Assembly: GCA_038231295.1 (NCBI GenBank)
Contig: JBBRLP010000013.1
Coordinates: 1-64,000 of the forward strand
Length of the DNA stretch: 64,000 nucleotides
Reading direction: 5' to 3'
DNA from: JANXLO01 sp038231295
GTDB taxonomy: Bacteria > Armatimonadota > Chthonomonadetes > Chthonomonadales > Chthonomonadaceae
The notes under the pieces are model-generated. The model had not been told where the DNA came from and did no database searches. It saw only the letters and a list, made by a program, of their open reading frames with translations. This document shows, piece after piece, positions 8,682 through 17,001 of this stretch. Positions within the stretch are counted from its first letter, which is position 1, and each line of letters starts with the position of its first letter. Made by a program: the position numbers and the translations under genes.

Positions 8682-10661
8682 ATGTATACATTGTCCGCAG
8701 AGCGTCAGGAACTGCTTCCCGCGCTGTCATTGCTCCGGTTGATGGCGCTCGCACGGGAAGGCGACCGACGCGAAGGCATTCTGATGCGTCAGAGCAAGGG
8801 CTGGTTTCAGGTTTCCGGCACAGGCCATGAATCGCTCGCCGCGCTGCTTTGCGCCCTGCGCCCCGACGACTACCTTTTCCCCTACTACCGGGATCGCGCT
8901 CTGGCTCTGGCAAAAGGGGTGACGAACTACGAGCTGGCTCTCGCCTACTACGCCCGTCAGCAGAGCAGCAGCGGCGGCAGGCAGATGCCCGGCCATTACA
9001 GCGACCGCAAGCGCGGTATCTTCTCCGTCGCGACGCCGACCGCCTCACAGTGCCTGCCCGCTACGGGAGCCGCCTGGGCCTTCAAACTGGCGAAGAGCGA
9101 TCAGGTCGTGCTCACGACCGTTGGCGACGCCGCGACGCGGCAGGGCGAATTCTACGAGGCAGTCGCTTTCGCAGCGCAGGAGAAACTTCCTGTCCTGTTC
9201 GTCATCGAGGACAACCGCTACGGGATCAGCACACCGACCGAGCCGATGTTCCCCTACCGTCTGGGGGTTCTGGGCAGCGAGCATCTGGTGTGCGTAGATG
9301 GCCGCGACGCATTTGCCCTGTATGACGCGGCGCAGGCTGCGGTCACGAAGGCACGGCGTGGCGAAGGGCCGACCGTTCTCTGGTGCCAGTTGGACCGGCT
9401 CTGCTCTCATACCAGCAGCGACGATCATCGGCTCTATCGGGACGCGGAGGAGATCGCTCTGGAGCGCACCCGCGATCCGCTGGAGACGCTGGCAAAGCAT
9501 CTTTTCGAGACGGGTGAACTCACCGAGTCCGCCTGGCAGCAGGAACTGGTCCGGATCGCCGAACAGGTGGATGCCGACTATCTGCGGGCCGAGGCCGCCG
9601 CCGGGCCGGACCCCGAAACCGTGAGCGATCACCTGTTCGCGGCCCCTGCCGCCGTCTGTCCCCTGCCCCTGCACTTCTCCGAGCCGACCACGATGGTGAA
9701 CACCATCAATCGCACACTCCAGTTCGCCATTTCGGAAGACCCGCAGATCGTGCTTTTCGGCGAGGATATCGAAGACCCGAAAGGCGGGGTCTTCGGCATC
9801 ACGAAAGGGCTGTCGCGGCAGTTCCCCAACCGCGTCTTCAACGCCCCGTTGGCGGAGGCGACTATTCTGGGCGCAGGCGTCGGATTGGCGAGCGTCGGAA
9901 TACGGCCTGTCATCGAGATGCAGTTCATTGATTTTCTCTGCCCCGCACTCAACCAACTGATGACGCAGGCAACCTCACTGCGCTGGCGCACCTGCGGTGA
10001 ATGGCAATGCCCGATGGTGATTCTGGCCCCTTACGGCGCCTACCTCCCCGGCGGCAGTATCTGGCACAGCGCGAGCAACGAGGGGATGTGGGCGCATATC
10101 CCCGGCGTTCAGATCGTCATTCCCAGCACCCCGGAAGACGCAGCGGGCCTGCTCTGGACGGCCCTTCATTCCGACGATCCGACGCTTATTCTGCTCCCGA
10201 AACATATCTTCCGCAAGCGCGTCACGGTCGCTGGCTCTCTGGAAGCCGTCCCGCTCGGACGTGCGAAGACGCTGCGCTCCGGCAGTGATGTGACACTGGT
10301 CTCCTGGGGCAACTGTCTGGAACTCGCGGAGAAAGCCGCCGACCTGATGCAGGAGGAAGAGGTCTCAATTGAGGTGATAGACCTTCGCAGCATCGTTCCC
10401 TGTGACTATGCCGCTGTCGCGGAATCACTGGCTCGCACAGGTCGGCTTGTCGTCGTGCATGAAGACAGCAAGACGACAGGCATCGGGCAGTCCCTGATCG
10501 CGGAGATGGTCTCGAACGAGTCGAGTTTCAATACGCTCCTCTCCTCCCCGCAGCTCGTCGCCCGCGCCGACCTGCCGATCCCCTTCCATCCCGATCTGGA
10601 ATACGCTGTCCTGCCCTCTCTGGAGGATGTGCTGGCGGCCATCCGCCGGACGCTGGCTTAA
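8682..10661 (+). CDS. 2-oxoacid dehydrogenase E1, alpha and beta subunits fused
   Basis: A 659-residue thiamine-diphosphate enzyme of the branched-chain 2-oxoacid / pyruvate dehydrogenase E1 family with both subunits in one chain. The alpha half (about 1-320) shows GTGHESLAALLCAL, YRDRALALAKG and the TPP motif GDAATRQGEFYE ... EDNRYGIST (about 148-185). The beta half begins near residue 336 (TMVNTINRTLQFAISEDPQI) and contains LFGEDIEDPKGGVFG, a conserved FNAPLAEA and EMQFIDF. It decarboxylates a 2-oxoacid and passes the acyl group to an E2 lipoyl protein. No E2 or E3 gene is nearby, so they must be elsewhere. The ATG at 8682 follows AAGGA; the frame is open from 8574 but without family residues. 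A REP-like repeat starts 15 bases past the stop. Confidence 0.92.
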   Translation: MYTLSAERQELLPALSLLRLMALAREGDRREGILMRQSKGWFQVSGTGHESLAALLCALRPDDYLFPYYRDRALALAKGVTNYELALAYYARQQSSSGGRQMPGHYSDRKRGIFSVATPTASQCLPATGAAWAFKLAKSDQVVLTTVGDAATRQGEFYEAVAFAAQEKLPVLFVIEDNRYGISTPTEPMFPYRLGVLGSEHLVCVDGRDAFALYDAAQAAVTKARRGEGPTVLWCQLDRLCSHTSSDDHRLYRDAEEIALERTRDPLETLAKHLFETGELTESAWQQELVRIAEQVDADYLRAEAAAGPDPETVSDHLFAAPAAVCPLPLHFSEPTTMVNTINRTLQFAISEDPQIVLFGEDIEDPKGGVFGITKGLSRQFPNRVFNAPLAEATILGAGVGLASVGIRPVIEMQFIDFLCPALNQLMTQATSLRWRTCGEWQCPMVILAPYGAYLPGGSIWHSASNEGMWAHIPGVQIVIPSTPEDAAGLLWTALHSDDPTLILLPKHIFRKRVTVAGSLEAVPLGRAKTLRSGSDVTLVSWGNCLELAEKAADLMQEEEVSIEVIDLRSIVPCDYAAVAESLARTGRLVVVHEDSKTTGIGQSLIAEMVSNESSFNTLLSSPQLVARADLPIPFHPDLEYAVLPSLEDVLAAIRRTLA

Positions 10662-10676
10662 CGCATCGGAAGTTTT

Positions 10677-10731
10677 CCGGGGGTTGAAAACCTCCGGCAG
10701 GAAAAAGCAAACGTCTTCCAGACGGAAATGC
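10677..10731 (+). repeat. REP-like repeat, family A (variant copy)
   Basis: Begins with a CCGGGGGTTGAAAACCTCCGG hairpin-type head, then a divergent spacer, then CAAACGTCTTCCAGACGG and ends AAATGC. It matches the family-A repeats flanking the transposase unit near 20 kb but differs in the middle (GCAGGAAAAAG in place of the usual TCATTAAAGTG). It lies directly after the E1 gene, the usual intergenic position for REP elements. Confidence 0.8.
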
Positions 10732-10917
10732 GCCAATCCCTTGCCCTTTCTCTCTTCCTACCAATTCAACCCGACAACCAGAACCTTCCGAAACCTGCGA
10801 GGCGCTATTTTGAATTCGTGAAGACACTTCCTGGCGGGGTACGTAGAGAGTGTAGAGCCACACTCTGACGTGTCCGCGTTTTCAGCACACAACGAGTCTG
10901 GCGAGAGGAGAAATGTT

Positions 10918-11601
10918 ATGGCTGGTATTGGATCATCCCCCTCCGGCAGTTCGCGTCCGACCGGGGGTCGAAGTCGTGTCAAGTTCTTTCTGTTCAGCAC
11001 GCTGGTTCTGTTTGGTCTGGGCTTCTTTGCAGGCATTTCGGCGACGAAACACGCGATGACCGGGCCGGGCTGGGCGCAAAGGCTGTTTGGAATTGAAATG
11101 CCGCCTCCCGTGGAACCGGCGGTAGTGAAACCGGCAGCGGCTCCTGCTCCTCCTGTCACGGCGGTTCCTGCGGCCCCTACCGCTCCTGTGCCGGAGAATC
11201 ATGTTGCCGTCAGTGTGCCCCCTCCCGTTCCGCCTTCCGGCGCTGCCGCGTCTGCTGCGGACGCTCAGGGATTTCTGGGTCACTGGGAAGTTACGGACGA
11301 GATACAGCCTGGAGAAGGCGCTCCGACGAAAATCACCTCCGGCTATGTGTTCAATGCAGATGGAACCGGGGAGTTCGATACGAACGGCAAGAAGATGTAC
11401 GGGCTGCACTGGAAGACTTCGCCCGACTTTCTGACGGTCGTTTATGACAACGAGCAGGCTCCGCAGGGCGATACCGGAGCAGTCCACCTGCGCTGGTCGG
11501 TCAATGCCGACAAGACGCTGCTGACGCTTGTGCCGGAAAACGGCAAAGACGCAAGGGCTTCGCTCTACAGTGTCGGGCCGGGCGTCTACCACAAAAAATA
11601 G
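10918..11601 (+). CDS. Membrane-anchored protein with Pro/Ala linker and C-terminal beta domain
   Basis: A 227-residue protein of unknown function. After a basic Ser/Gly-rich start there is one membrane helix (VKFFLFSTLVLFGLGFFAGI, about residues 22-41), a linker of Pro, Ala and Val (about 60-115), then a C-terminal domain starting at FLGHWEVTDEIQPGE with alternating strands (YVFNADGTGEF, YGLHWKTSPDFLTVVY). That pattern resembles small lipocalin-like lipid- or ligand-binding domains, but I cannot name a family. The topology suggests a protein anchored in the inner membrane with the domain outside. GAGAGGAG precedes the ATG at 10918. It ends 16 bases before the ribonuclease gene, so they may share a transcript. 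Confidence 0.7.
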   Translation: MAGIGSSPSGSSRPTGGRSRVKFFLFSTLVLFGLGFFAGISATKHAMTGPGWAQRLFGIEMPPPVEPAVVKPAAAPAPPVTAVPAAPTAPVPENHVAVSVPPPVPPSGAAASAADAQGFLGHWEVTDEIQPGEGAPTKITSGYVFNADGTGEFDTNGKKMYGLHWKTSPDFLTVVYDNEQAPQGDTGAVHLRWSVNADKTLLTLVPENGKDARASLYSVGPGVYHKK

Positions 11602-11617
11602 GCGGGAATCCACGACC

Positions 11618-13090
11618 ATGACGTCTGCGCCGTACCCTTCGATAGACCTCCGCGACCGCGCCTTCCGCGCCATGCAGGAAGAAGGCTTCGTACCTACCCT
11701 CCCTCTCGATGCAGAAGCGGATTTGCAGGAGATACAGGCCGCGCCTGAACGTCCGCTTCAGGCTTCGTTTCTTCGCGATATGCGTGATCGGCTCTGGTCG
11801 TCGATTGACAATCGGGAGTCGCGGGACCTGGATCAGATCGAAGTCGCGGAGCGACAGCCGAATGGCAACATCCTGTTGCTTGTCGGCATTGCGGACGTGG
11901 ACGCCTATGTGCCGCGTGGCTCCGCGCTGGATCGTCACGCCTTCGACAACACCGCGACGATCTACACCGGCGTCGCCATCTTCTCGATGCTCCCCGAACC
12001 CCTCTCCACCAACCTGACCTCGCTGCTGCAAGATCAGGATCGAAGGGCAGTCGTCGTGGAGATGGAGGTGGCGCGTTCCGGGGAAGTCGTCGCGTCTGCG
12101 GTCTATCGGGCGCTGATCCGTAACCGCGCACAGTTGACGTATGACGAGGTGGGAGCGTGGCTGGACAGCGGTTCCGCGTCTGCGCTGGCTTCGCACCACG
12201 TTGAGGTTTTAGAGGACCAACTGCGCTTGCAGCAGGAGGCGGCGCAGTGGCTGCAAGCCTTGCGGACGCAACGCGGCGCACTGGAATTTGACACCGTAGA
12301 GGCCCGTCCCGTCGTGGAGAACGGCAGAGTGGTGGGGCTGGACGTGCCGAAGAAGAACGAGGCGAAAACGCTCATCGAGAATCTGATGATCGCCGCGAAC
12401 ACCACTATCGCCACCCGCCTCCTCGCGGTGGGAATTCCCTCGCTTCAGCGCGTCGTGCGGTCGCCGGAACGCTGGCCGCGCATCGTCGCTATTGCTCAGG
12501 GATTCGGCTATACCCTGCCCGCTGTCGCCGATCCCGCTGCGCTCTCGGGCTTTCTGGCCGACCGCAAATCCCACGACCCCGACCATTTCGCCGACCTCTC
12601 GCTGACGATTGTCAAGCTGCTGGGGCCGGGAGAGTACAGTGTCGTGCAGTCGGAGAGCGACGTTCACGGCCACTTCGGATTGGCTGCCTACAGCTACACA
12701 CACTCCACCGCGCCCAACCGCCGCTATACTGATCTCGTTATTCAGCGGCTCTTGAAAGCGCACCTCGCAAATCAGCCCTCGCCCTACTCGCCGGACGAAT
12801 TGAACGCCATCGCTCGCCAGTGCAACCTGCGGGAGAGTGCGGCCCGCAAGATAGAGCGCCTGATGCGGAAAGTCTCCGCTGCCGATCTGCTCCAGCCGCA
12901 TATCGGTCAGGTCTACGAGGCTATCGTCACCGGCGCGATGCCCAAAGGCACCTTCGTCCGCCTGCTGAATCCCCCGGTTGAGGGCCGCGTCGTCGCCAAC
13001 GAACGTGGTCTGGATGTCGGCGACCACACCCGCGTCCGTCTGCTCGATGTGAATGTCGAACGCGGCTTCATAGACTTCGCCGCTCTGTAG
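11618..13090 (+). CDS. RNB-domain exoribonuclease (RNase II/R superfamily)
   Basis: A 490-residue RNase II-like protein expected to degrade RNA 3' to 5' with magnesium. The catalytic block IDNRESRDLDQIEV is followed by VGIADVDAYVPRGSALD and FSMLPEPLS, all RNB hallmarks. Three of the four Asp of the canonical site are present; the fourth is Gln (DLDQ), a change seen in the short RNB subfamily. The central YSYTHSTAPNRRYTDLVIQR and the C-terminal S1-like domain (VYEAIVTGAMPKGTFVRL) are intact. It lacks the N-terminal cold-shock domains of RNase R. The ATG at 11618 is chosen by homology length; the ribosome site is weak (GGCGGGAA). It sits between a membrane protein gene and a GguC-like gene with short spacers. 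Confidence 0.88.
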   Translation: MTSAPYPSIDLRDRAFRAMQEEGFVPTLPLDAEADLQEIQAAPERPLQASFLRDMRDRLWSSIDNRESRDLDQIEVAERQPNGNILLLVGIADVDAYVPRGSALDRHAFDNTATIYTGVAIFSMLPEPLSTNLTSLLQDQDRRAVVVEMEVARSGEVVASAVYRALIRNRAQLTYDEVGAWLDSGSASALASHHVEVLEDQLRLQQEAAQWLQALRTQRGALEFDTVEARPVVENGRVVGLDVPKKNEAKTLIENLMIAANTTIATRLLAVGIPSLQRVVRSPERWPRIVAIAQGFGYTLPAVADPAALSGFLADRKSHDPDHFADLSLTIVKLLGPGEYSVVQSESDVHGHFGLAAYSYTHSTAPNRRYTDLVIQRLLKAHLANQPSPYSPDELNAIARQCNLRESAARKIERLMRKVSAADLLQPHIGQVYEAIVTGAMPKGTFVRLLNPPVEGRVVANERGLDVGDHTRVRLLDVNVERGFIDFAAL

Positions 13091-13106
13091 AAAGAGAGAC
13101 CCTTTT

Positions 13107-14114
13107 ATGCGCCTGGTACAGTTGAAGCATCCTCATGAACGCCGCCGAGTCGCGCTTGTCGAAGAGCCGGGACTGCGGCTGCTGCGAACTTACTCCTCGA
13201 TTCTGGAAGCCGCGCAACAGGCGCTGGAAGCAGGAAAGTCTCTGAAACAGATTGTCGAGAACGATCTCTCCGATACCGTGCTGGACTACGATGCGGTTTA
13301 CTTCGGTCGCTCAGAGTGGAGCCTGCTTCCAGCGATGGATCACCCGACGGAATCGACACGCTGTCTGGTGAGCGGAACAGGTCTCACTCACAAGAAGAGT
13401 GCGGCGAACCGGGATGCCATGCACCAGAGCGCAGGACAGGCGACAGCCCCAATCACGGACAGCATGAAAATCTATCAGTGGGGCGCGGAGGGCGGACGAC
13501 CGGCGGCAGGAGAGATTGGCGTACAGCCAGAGTGGTTCTACAAGGGGAATGGGGCGATTCTGCGGGCGCATGGCGACCCGCTGGAAGTGCCGGAATTTGC
13601 GGACGATGGCGGGGAAGAGCCGGAAGTCGCGGGCGTCTATCTGGTCGGCCCGGACGGTCACCCCTATCGCCTGGGCTTCGTCACTGGCAATGAGTTTTCG
13701 GACCACCAGATGGAGCGCAAGAACTACCTCTACCTCGCGCCCTCCAAAATCCGCACCTGCGCCATCGGCCCGGAACTGGTTCTGGACGAGACCTTCGGAG
13801 ACGTGCGCGGCAAGGTGAGCATTGAGCGGAATGGGGTGACGGTCTGGTCGCAGGCTATCGGGACGGGCGAGGCGAACATGGTTCACAGTCTCGCCAATCT
13901 GGAGCATCACCACTTCAAATACCCGCTCCACTGCTGCCCCGGTGACCTGCACATTCACTTCTTCGGAGCCGACGCATTCAGTTTCGGCGAAGGCGTTGCC
14001 CTCGCGGATGGCGACACCATGATTGTCCACTGGGAAGCCCTCGGCAGGCCCCTCCGCAACCCCATCCGCATTCTCCCCAATGCGCCTACCCTCAAGGCAG
14101 TGCGGACGCTCTGA
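13107..14114 (+). CDS. GguC-like fumarylacetoacetate-hydrolase superfamily protein
   Basis: A 335-residue protein resembling the GguC/AraD1 family, FAH-fold enzymes linked to sugar-acid catabolism. Visible: N-terminal MRLVQL and RRVALVEEPGLRLL, the segment SRCLVSGTGLTHKKSA-like (here TRCLVSGTGLTHKKSAANRD), QPEWFYKGNGAILRAHGDPL, GEEPEVAGVYLVGPDGHPYRLGF, GNEFSDHQMERKNYLYLAPSK, and the C-terminal LHIHFFGADAFSFG. The acidic residues (E, E and D of GEEPE and NEFSDH) would coordinate the metal. In characterised neighbours such proteins act as dehydratases or hydrolases of 2-keto-3-deoxy sugar acids. No other sugar-acid genes flank it here. GAAAGAGAG precedes the ATG and the ribonuclease stop is 16 bases upstream, suggesting co-transcription. 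Confidence 0.85.
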   Translation: MRLVQLKHPHERRRVALVEEPGLRLLRTYSSILEAAQQALEAGKSLKQIVENDLSDTVLDYDAVYFGRSEWSLLPAMDHPTESTRCLVSGTGLTHKKSAANRDAMHQSAGQATAPITDSMKIYQWGAEGGRPAAGEIGVQPEWFYKGNGAILRAHGDPLEVPEFADDGGEEPEVAGVYLVGPDGHPYRLGFVTGNEFSDHQMERKNYLYLAPSKIRTCAIGPELVLDETFGDVRGKVSIERNGVTVWSQAIGTGEANMVHSLANLEHHHFKYPLHCCPGDLHIHFFGADAFSFGEGVALADGDTMIVHWEALGRPLRNPIRILPNAPTLKAVRTL

Positions 14115-14260
14115 GGACGCGATTCAGGGACTGGCCCTGTGGTCGGCTCATACAGGTTGTAGAGAGTACACCTGGCGCCTGGCGAGTGCCGCCAGTTTCA
14201 CCTGCTATGGTTCGCCTCGGAGAGAGTAGCGCAAGGATGCAATAGTGACAGGGGGAAAGC

Positions 14261-14698
14261 ATGGGCTGGAAAACCGACTGGCTCTACGTATGTATTTTTC
14301 AGGTGGTCAAAGATATCTGGGCAACTGCCCAGCGCGAAGCAGAAAAAGTACCTGCTTTGATGGGAAACGCACCGGAACATTTGTTAATCCTGGAATGCGA
14401 GGGCGTCCGATGGGAGTATCCTTTTTGCCAACCGCCTATAATGCGTGCATGGGTCTATGACGGCGTCGAAATACAAGAGCGATTTTCCGCCGGAGAACTC
14501 TATCCACAGCACAACATCGTTCACGGCGCTTTCTATACACAGGGTTCCTTTCAGTTCCATATTAGCGCAGATCGAAAACGCATCGCGATTACGTATGTAC
14601 TTGGACCACGATACGGGCGCGGCTACATACTGAAACCGCAAGGACAGGGCAAGAGAGGCAGACTGGTTCCGGCGGGCGGCACTGGGTGGATTTCATAG
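14261..14698 (+). CDS. Hypothetical protein
   Basis: A 145-residue protein I do not recognise. It begins MGWKTDWLYVCIFQ after a GGGGGAAA ribosome site. The body is mixed alpha/beta with many aromatic residues and two Cys (ECEGV and PFCQPP), and the tail is basic and Gly/Arg-rich. There is no clear signal peptide. It is followed by the promoter of the parDE module, so it is a separate unit. Confidence 0.6.
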   Translation: MGWKTDWLYVCIFQVVKDIWATAQREAEKVPALMGNAPEHLLILECEGVRWEYPFCQPPIMRAWVYDGVEIQERFSAGELYPQHNIVHGAFYTQGSFQFHISADRKRIAITYVLGPRYGRGYILKPQGQGKRGRLVPAGGTGWIS

Positions 14699-14734
14699 GG
14701 GGGTGCGAATAGAAACCTGTCTCGTGGGCAATAG

Positions 14735-14763
14735 TTGCCGAATTTCGCCATTTCCGATACAAT
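14735..14763 (+). promoter_or_regulatory. Promoter of the parDE module
   Basis: TTGCCG (14735-14740) and TACAAT (14758-14763) are spaced by 17 bases. Transcription would start near 14770, about 16 bases before the parD ATG. In ParDE systems the antitoxin represses its own promoter, so an operator should overlap this site; I see no clear palindrome. Confidence 0.55.
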
Positions 14764-14785
14764 AGCGGTGAGGAGAATTGAGGCC

Positions 14786-15079
14786 ATGGCAACGCTTAAC
14801 ATATCGTTGACGCCGGAATTGGCGTCACTTATCAACGAGAAGGTTTCCAGTGGAATGTATCCTTCTGCAAGTGACGTCGTAGGGGAGGGCTTACGGCTGC
14901 TCAAAGAGCAAGATGAGATGCGCCATGTGCGTTTTCAGGAACTACGAAGAGAGATCGCCAGTGGTATAGATCAACTTGCACGAGGGGAGGCGAAAGTGTT
15001 TGCTTCCAGTGAAGAGTTGGCAGAGCATATAGAAGGCGAAGGCAGAAAACTTCTCGCGGCAAGGCAGACGCCCAGGTGA
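14786..15079 (+). CDS. parD: ParD-family antitoxin
   Basis: A 97-residue ribbon-helix-helix antitoxin. The N-terminal DNA-binding strand is MATLNISLTPELASLI, followed by NEKVSSGMYPSASDVVGEGL, a classic ParD RHH pattern, then a helical C-terminal tail (about residues 45-97) that would wrap the toxin. The ATG at 14786 is preferred over the upstream in-frame ATG because it gives the exact family N-terminus and has AGGAG upstream. Its stop overlaps the next start (GTGA), the usual coupled arrangement. The antitoxin reads as fully intact, whereas its toxin partner is interrupted. Confidence 0.88.
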   Translation: MATLNISLTPELASLINEKVSSGMYPSASDVVGEGLRLLKEQDEMRHVRFQELRREIASGIDQLARGEAKVFASSEELAEHIEGEGRKLLAARQTPR

Positions 15080-15393
15080 CACGCAGGCTTCTCGTTTCGA
15101 CGGATGCAGAGACTGACCTTCTCTTGATATGGGTGTATCATGCGGAAAAGAGCGAACGGGCTGGAAGGCGTATTCGCATGGAGATTGACTAAAATATAAA
15201 TCTGCTGTTGCAGTTCCCGATGGCTGGACGCATCCGCGAGGAGCTACAGACAGGTTTAAGGAGTCTGCCGAGAGAGGATTACGTCATCTTCTATCGGGCG
15301 AATGACGATACTGTTGAAATTGTGCGGGTACTTCATGGCGCACAAGATATAGCAGGAGCGTTCTCACCGCAAGATGACCGCTACGAGGAGTAA
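15076..15393 (+). pseudogene. parE: ParE-family toxin interrupted by an in-frame stop
   Basis: From the GTG at 15076 the frame reads TRRLLVSTDAETDLLLIWVY ... RRIRMEID and then meets TAA at 15190-15192. Continuing in the same frame gives NINLLLQFPMAGRIREELQ, GLRSLPREDYVIFYRANDD and EIVRVLHGAQDI, ending at 15393. Together these make a full-length ParE/RelE-fold toxin of about 105 residues. ParE inhibits DNA gyrase. The stop falls in the helix before the FPxxGR turn, where Lys or Glu is usual, so one substitution in AAA or GAA would create it. Without read-through the product lacks the whole catalytic C-terminal half. A TTG at 15208 could restart only a fragment. Either a real loss-of-function mutation or a sequencing error. 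Confidence 0.82.
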
Positions 15394-15635
15394 CGGTCAA
15401 CGTCTGTCGAGGACGCGACGGTATCCTCGTTAAGGATGCACCAGGCGCGTTTGCTCTCTCTGGCAGTCGAGCAAAGTAAAAGTTCCACCTCGTCATAAAA
15501 GTCAGAAAAATCCAAATGTTAAGGGAACGTTAAGGAGCCTGCAAGTGTATAATAGAAAGGACGAGGACAATTCCCACACTTTGGGCTTTTTGCGGTCTTC
15601 TGTGAGTCTAAAGCAGGCGGGGGAGGAGAGGGAGG

Positions 15636-15881
15636 ATGGAAATGGAAGAGATTCGCAACAGTTATAAAATCAAGTCCGGGGATATTCTGCGGCTTCGCGA
15701 GAGCAATCCTTACTGTAAGTCCGGCAAATACGCCGTTCTCTCCCTTGACGACACTGTCTGCCTCGCCCGCACGAAAAAGCATCACGGCGACCGCGTCATC
15801 TCTAACGATTTCGTCTACCTGACGATCACCGATCTCGGCATCTTCAAACGCACTAAACACCGCATACAGCCGTTCCTGTAG
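15636..15881 (+). CDS. Small hypothetical protein
   Basis: An 81-residue basic, beta-rich protein with no family I recognise. The core reads KIKSGDILRLRESNPYCKSG ... KYAVLSLDDTVCLARTKKHH, suggestive of a small SH3- or OB-like barrel. Strong purine-rich AGGAGAGGGAGG precedes the ATG at 15636; an alternative ATG at 15642 would remove two residues. A TATAAT at 15548-15553 could be its -10 box, though no matching -35 is at the right distance. A stem-loop lies 42 bases after the stop, between this gene and the convergent LysR gene. Confidence 0.6.
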   Translation: MEMEEIRNSYKIKSGDILRLRESNPYCKSGKYAVLSLDDTVCLARTKKHHGDRVISNDFVYLTITDLGIFKRTKHRIQPFL

Positions 15882-15922
15882 GATCAACGATAGGATGTTG
15901 TCAGAAACCGAGTTTAGAGAAC

Positions 15923-15951
15923 GCCGCCTCGCATATTGAATGCGAGGCGGC
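15923..15951. terminator. Hairpin between convergent genes
   Basis: A perfect 12-bp stem GCCGCCTCGCAT / ATGCGAGGCGGC with a 5-base loop lies between the plus-strand 81-residue gene and the minus-strand LysR gene. It probably serves as a terminator in both directions, although no strong T run follows either side. Confidence 0.6.
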
Positions 15952-15980
15952 TTGCTGTCACGGGCATCTATCGCCTGGGA

Positions 15981-16877
15981 TCACAGGCTATTTCGAAGGA
16001 GATGCAGGAAGGCTTTGAGGGCGGCGGTAAGGTATTTGTCGTTGCGGTGGAGGGCGGCGATGCGGCGGTGGCTGTTGGGTTCGTCGGCGAGGGGGAGCGC
16101 TATGAGACGGCCCGCCTCGACTTCGGCGGAGACGGAGACGAGCGGCAGGAGAGAGATGCCAAGCCGCGCTTCGATCATCTTCTTAATCGCCTCGACGCTA
16201 TCCAGTTCCATCGTGATACGCTCCACCACGCCTGCGGCGGCGAGCAGGCGGTCTACATAGGTTCGCAGGTTTGTGCCTGCCTCCATCAGGATGAGAGGAC
16301 TTCCGGCAAGTTCTGTGGCGTGGACGCCCGTATTGTTTTGCGCCTTCTCTGCCAGCGGGTGATCGGGATAGACGACGATACTGGTTCCGTACTCGGAAAG
16401 CGGAAGCACGATCAGGCTCGGAGCCTCCTCGACTCCTGTGGCAAGGCCGATGTCCACTTCGTTCGTCAGCACCATCTCGACCACTCTTGCGGACACCCCC
16501 GTATGGACACTCAGCTCGACTCCGGGGAACTCCTCGCGAAAACGGCGCAATAGCGGCGGCAGCAGATAGGTGGCGGTCGTGCTGTTCGCGCCGATAGCGA
16601 GACGGCCTGCCGTCCCCATCACGACATCACCGACCGCCCGTTCCGCCTCTCTGCTGAGACGCAGCATCTCCGTCGCGTAACGGTAGAGGGTTATGCCTGC
16701 CGCCGTCAGCTCCACCGTGCGGCCTAGACGGTCGAAAAGGCGTGTCTTCAGTTCGCTTTCGAGCGCCGCGATCTGGCGTGTCACCGCCGGTTGTGTCAGA
16801 TAGAGGAGTTCCGCCGCCTGCGTAAAACTCTTCTGCTCCGCTGCCCGCACGAACGTCTCCAACTGCCGTAACTCCAT
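15981..16877 (-). CDS. LysR-family transcriptional regulator
   Basis: A 298-residue DNA-binding regulator. The N-terminal winged helix is typical: MELRQLETFVRAAEQKSFT, LYLTQPAVTRQIAALESEL, RLGRTVELTAAG. It is followed by a linker helix and a LysR substrate-binding domain (about 90-290; VDIGLATGVEE and GISLLPLVSV visible). The ATG at 16877 is chosen because GGGAGGA sits just upstream; an in-frame ATG 27 bases earlier lacks that. It is transcribed away from aconitase across a 124-base gap, the usual geometry for a LysR regulator controlling its neighbour and itself, so acnA is the likely target. The effector is unknown. Confidence 0.93.
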   Translation of the reverse strand: MELRQLETFVRAAEQKSFTQAAELLYLTQPAVTRQIAALESELKTRLFDRLGRTVELTAAGITLYRYATEMLRLSREAERAVGDVVMGTAGRLAIGANSTTATYLLPPLLRRFREEFPGVELSVHTGVSARVVEMVLTNEVDIGLATGVEEAPSLIVLPLSEYGTSIVVYPDHPLAEKAQNNTGVHATELAGSPLILMEAGTNLRTYVDRLLAAAGVVERITMELDSVEAIKKMIEARLGISLLPLVSVSAEVEAGRLIALPLADEPNSHRRIAALHRNDKYLTAALKAFLHLLRNSL

Positions 16878-17001
16878 CCCATTCCTCCCATACGCGGAAC
16901 GCATGAAAACGATGCGAATTATTCATTTGCATCATACCTGCTTCCGGCGGTATTATAGAAGTGGTTAACGCATCCACCCCTCTATGAAGGAGAGCAACAA
17001 C

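Noticed and set aside
15190..15192. Stop-codon recoding in parE
   Set aside because: TAA is not known to be recoded in this context; a simple nonsense mutation or sequencing error explains it.
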